From: Chloroflexota bacterium
Lineage (GTDB): Bacteria > Chloroflexota > Dormibacteria > Aeolococcales > Aeolococcaceae
Length of the DNA: 8,084 bases
Assembly (NCBI GenBank): GCA_005889515.1
Contig: VBHE01000255.1
Span: 1-8,084, forward strand
Direction of reading: 5' to 3'
Shown: in pieces, positions 5,979 to 8,084 of the stretch
Numbering within the stretch: the stretch's first letter is position 1
Layout of the letters: each line of letters opens with the position of its first letter
Notes under the pieces: model-generated
Database searches by the model: none
Seen by the model: the letters and a program-made list of their open reading frames with translations, nothing else
What the model was told of the DNA's origin: nothing
Translations under genes and position numbers: made by a program

Positions 5979-7522
5979 TCACAGGTCGGTGGCGGTCTCG
6001 CGAAGGTCCTGCCCGGTCATGACGGCGGGAGCGGGGAGGCCGAGGACCCCGAGGACCGTGGGGGCGATGTCGGCGAGCCCGCCGCCCGCGCGCAGCCCGC
6101 CGCAGCCGTCCCCGCAGAGGATCACGGGGACCGGGCTGGTGGTGTGCGCGGTGAGCGGCGAGCCGTCACGGGGGTCGACCTTGTACTCCGCGTTGCCGTG
6201 GTCGGCGGTGATGAGCATCGACCCGCCGGCGGCGAGCGCGGCGTCGGCGATCTCGCCCAGGCAGCCGTCGACGACCTCGACCGCGGTGACGGTGGCGGCG
6301 AGGTCACCGGTGTGGCCGACCATGTCGGGGTTGGCGAAGTTCACCACGATGAGCGCGTCGCCGCCGGCGCGCAGCCGGTCGAGGACCGCCTCGGTCACCG
6401 CCTCGGCGCTCATCGCCGGCACCAGGTCGTAGGTGGCCACCTTGGGCGACGGCACCAGCAGCCGCTCCTCGCCGGGGAGCGGTTGCTCACGCCCGCCATT
6501 GATGAAGTAGGTGACGTGGGCGTACTTCTCGGTCTCGGCGACGTGGAACTGGCGCAGGCCGTGGGCGCTGACCGCCTCGCCGAGGGTGTCGCGCACCTCA
6601 TCCGACGGGTATGCCACGCGCACCGCCAATCCCGCCTCGTACTCGGTGAAGGCGGCCATGTGGAGGCCGGCGACCCGGCGGGACCGCGCGAACCCCGAGA
6701 AGTCCTCGTCGACGAGCGCGTGGGTGAGCTGGCGGGCGCGGTCCGGCCGGAAATTGAAGAAGATGACCGAATCACCGTCCTCGATCCGCACCCGCTCCGA
6801 GCCCACAGGGACAATCGACACCGGCTCGACGAACTCGTCCGTCACCCCGGCGGCGTACCGCCCCTCGATGTAGTCGACCGCGGCGGGGGCGGTGCCGTCG
6901 CCGGCCCCGGCGATCACCTCGTAGGCGCGCGCGGTGCGCTCCCAGCGCCGATCCCGATCCATCGCGTAGTACCGGCCGCTGACCGTGACCACCCGCCCCA
7001 CCCCGATCCGGGCCAGCTCCTCCTCGAAGGTGCGCACGAACCCGGCGGCGCTCGACGGGGGCTCGTCGCGCCCGTCGAGGAAGGCGTGGACCCACACCCG
7101 CTCGAGCCCGTGGCGCCGCGCCAGCTCGACCACCGCGAGGCCGTGGTCCATGTGGCTGTGCACCCCGCCCGGTGAGATCAGCCCCATGACGTGGAGCGCG
7201 GCTCCGCGGGTGCGGGCGCCGTCGACCACCTCGACGAGCGCCGGGTTGCTGAAGAAGCCCCCCTGCGCGATGTCCCGGGTCACCCGCGGCAGGCTCTGGA
7301 AGAGCACCCTGCCCGCCCCGATGGTGAGGTGTCCGACCTCGCTGTTGCCCTGCTGGCCGTCGGGGAGGCCGACCGCCTCGCCGCTCGCCGCCACCGTCGT
7401 CCAGGCCCAGCGTTCGCGCAGGGCGTCGACCCGCGGCGTGTTCGCCGCGGCGATGGCGTTGCCGAAGCTGTCGGGGTTCTCGCCCCAGCCGTCGCAGACG
7501 ACGAGGACACAGGGCCCGCGGC

Positions 7523-7526
<4 letters not shown>
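5979..7526 (-). CDS. gpmI: 2,3-bisphosphoglycerate-independent phosphoglycerate mutase
   Basis: This cytoplasmic metalloenzyme interconverts 3- and 2-phosphoglycerate in glycolysis and gluconeogenesis. It has 515 residues, the usual length. The N-terminal metal site CDGWGEN (D12) and the catalytic phosphoserine in QQGNSEVGH (S62) are present at the positions known from the Geobacillus enzyme. The inserted transferase domain carries GGVHSHMDH (H123), then DGRDEPP (151-157), SGRYYAMDRDRRWER and FNFRPDRARQL. The phosphatase domain returns with HVAETEKYAHVTYFINGG, then NFANPDMVGHTGD, ITADHGNAE and HTTSPVPVI, which hold the remaining metal ligands. All key motifs are intact. The start GTG at 7526 overlaps the tpiA stop (GTGA). 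Its own Shine-Dalgarno sequence is weak, so translation is probably coupled to tpiA. Longer upstream in-frame sequence is only open because it lies antiparallel in tpiA's other frame. Confidence 0.98.

Positions 7527-8084
<558 letters not shown>

Noticed and set aside
4335..7175. Very long plus-strand open frame (946 codons) opposite the glycosidase and gpmI genes
   Set aside because: Its translation is Arg/Gly/Asp/Val-rich without any domain and it crosses three real genes. It is the expected antisense shadow of GC-rich codons.

Overview
The window is a high-GC stretch (roughly 70% by eye) of an ordinary bacterial chromosome, densely packed and with strongly GC-biased third codon positions. 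GTG starts are frequent, and genes overlap by 4 nt. The combination of tpiA-gpmI with secG, a branched-chain-type solute-binding protein and very GC-rich codon use fits an actinobacterium or a high-GC Chloroflexota/Dormibacterota-like soil lineage. No marker fixes the taxon, so this is a low-confidence inference. I see no mobile element, CRISPR array or phage gene.

Layout from left to right. (1) Positions 2-298, + strand: the 3' end of an unrecognised protein with hydrophobic segments. (2) 328-1545, +: a secreted branched-chain amino acid (LivJ/LivK-type, Peripla_BP_6) solute-binding protein. (3) 1556-1642, -: tRNA-Leu(CAG) with an encoded CCA end, tail-to-tail with gene 2. (4) 1695-3314, -: an SBP_bac_5 (oligopeptide/dipeptide-type) solute-binding protein that probably starts at a CTG overlapping the stop of secG. 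(5) 3311-3547, -: secG. (6) 3548-3664: a divergent promoter region, the only clearly AT-richer patch in the window. (7) 3665-4732, +: a predicted lipoprotein of the phospholipase D superfamily with two HKD motifs and a probable leaderless promoter. (8) 4752-5885, -: an exported phosphodiester-glycosidase (NAGPA-type) family protein with a Pro/Ala-rich tail. (9) 5979-7526, -: gpmI, cofactor-independent phosphoglycerate mutase. (10) 7523-8084, -: the 3' part of tpiA, cut by the window edge.

How the genes fit together. tpiA and gpmI form a translationally coupled glycolytic pair (4-nt GTGA overlap). The link between triose-phosphate glycolysis genes and secG is widespread in bacteria. Here it appears split by two envelope-directed, phosphodiester-acting proteins (glycosidase and PLD) that converge on each other. 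Downstream, secG, the peptide-binding protein and tRNA-Leu form a compact minus-strand unit. Most of the non-glycolytic genes are export- or envelope-related: SecG is a translocase part, three products carry likely export signals and one has an N-terminal membrane anchor. Nothing here amounts to a clearly new system. The most interesting points are the phosphodiester-enzyme pair inside the glycolysis/secG neighbourhood, the likely leaderless PLD transcript and the non-canonical CTG start.
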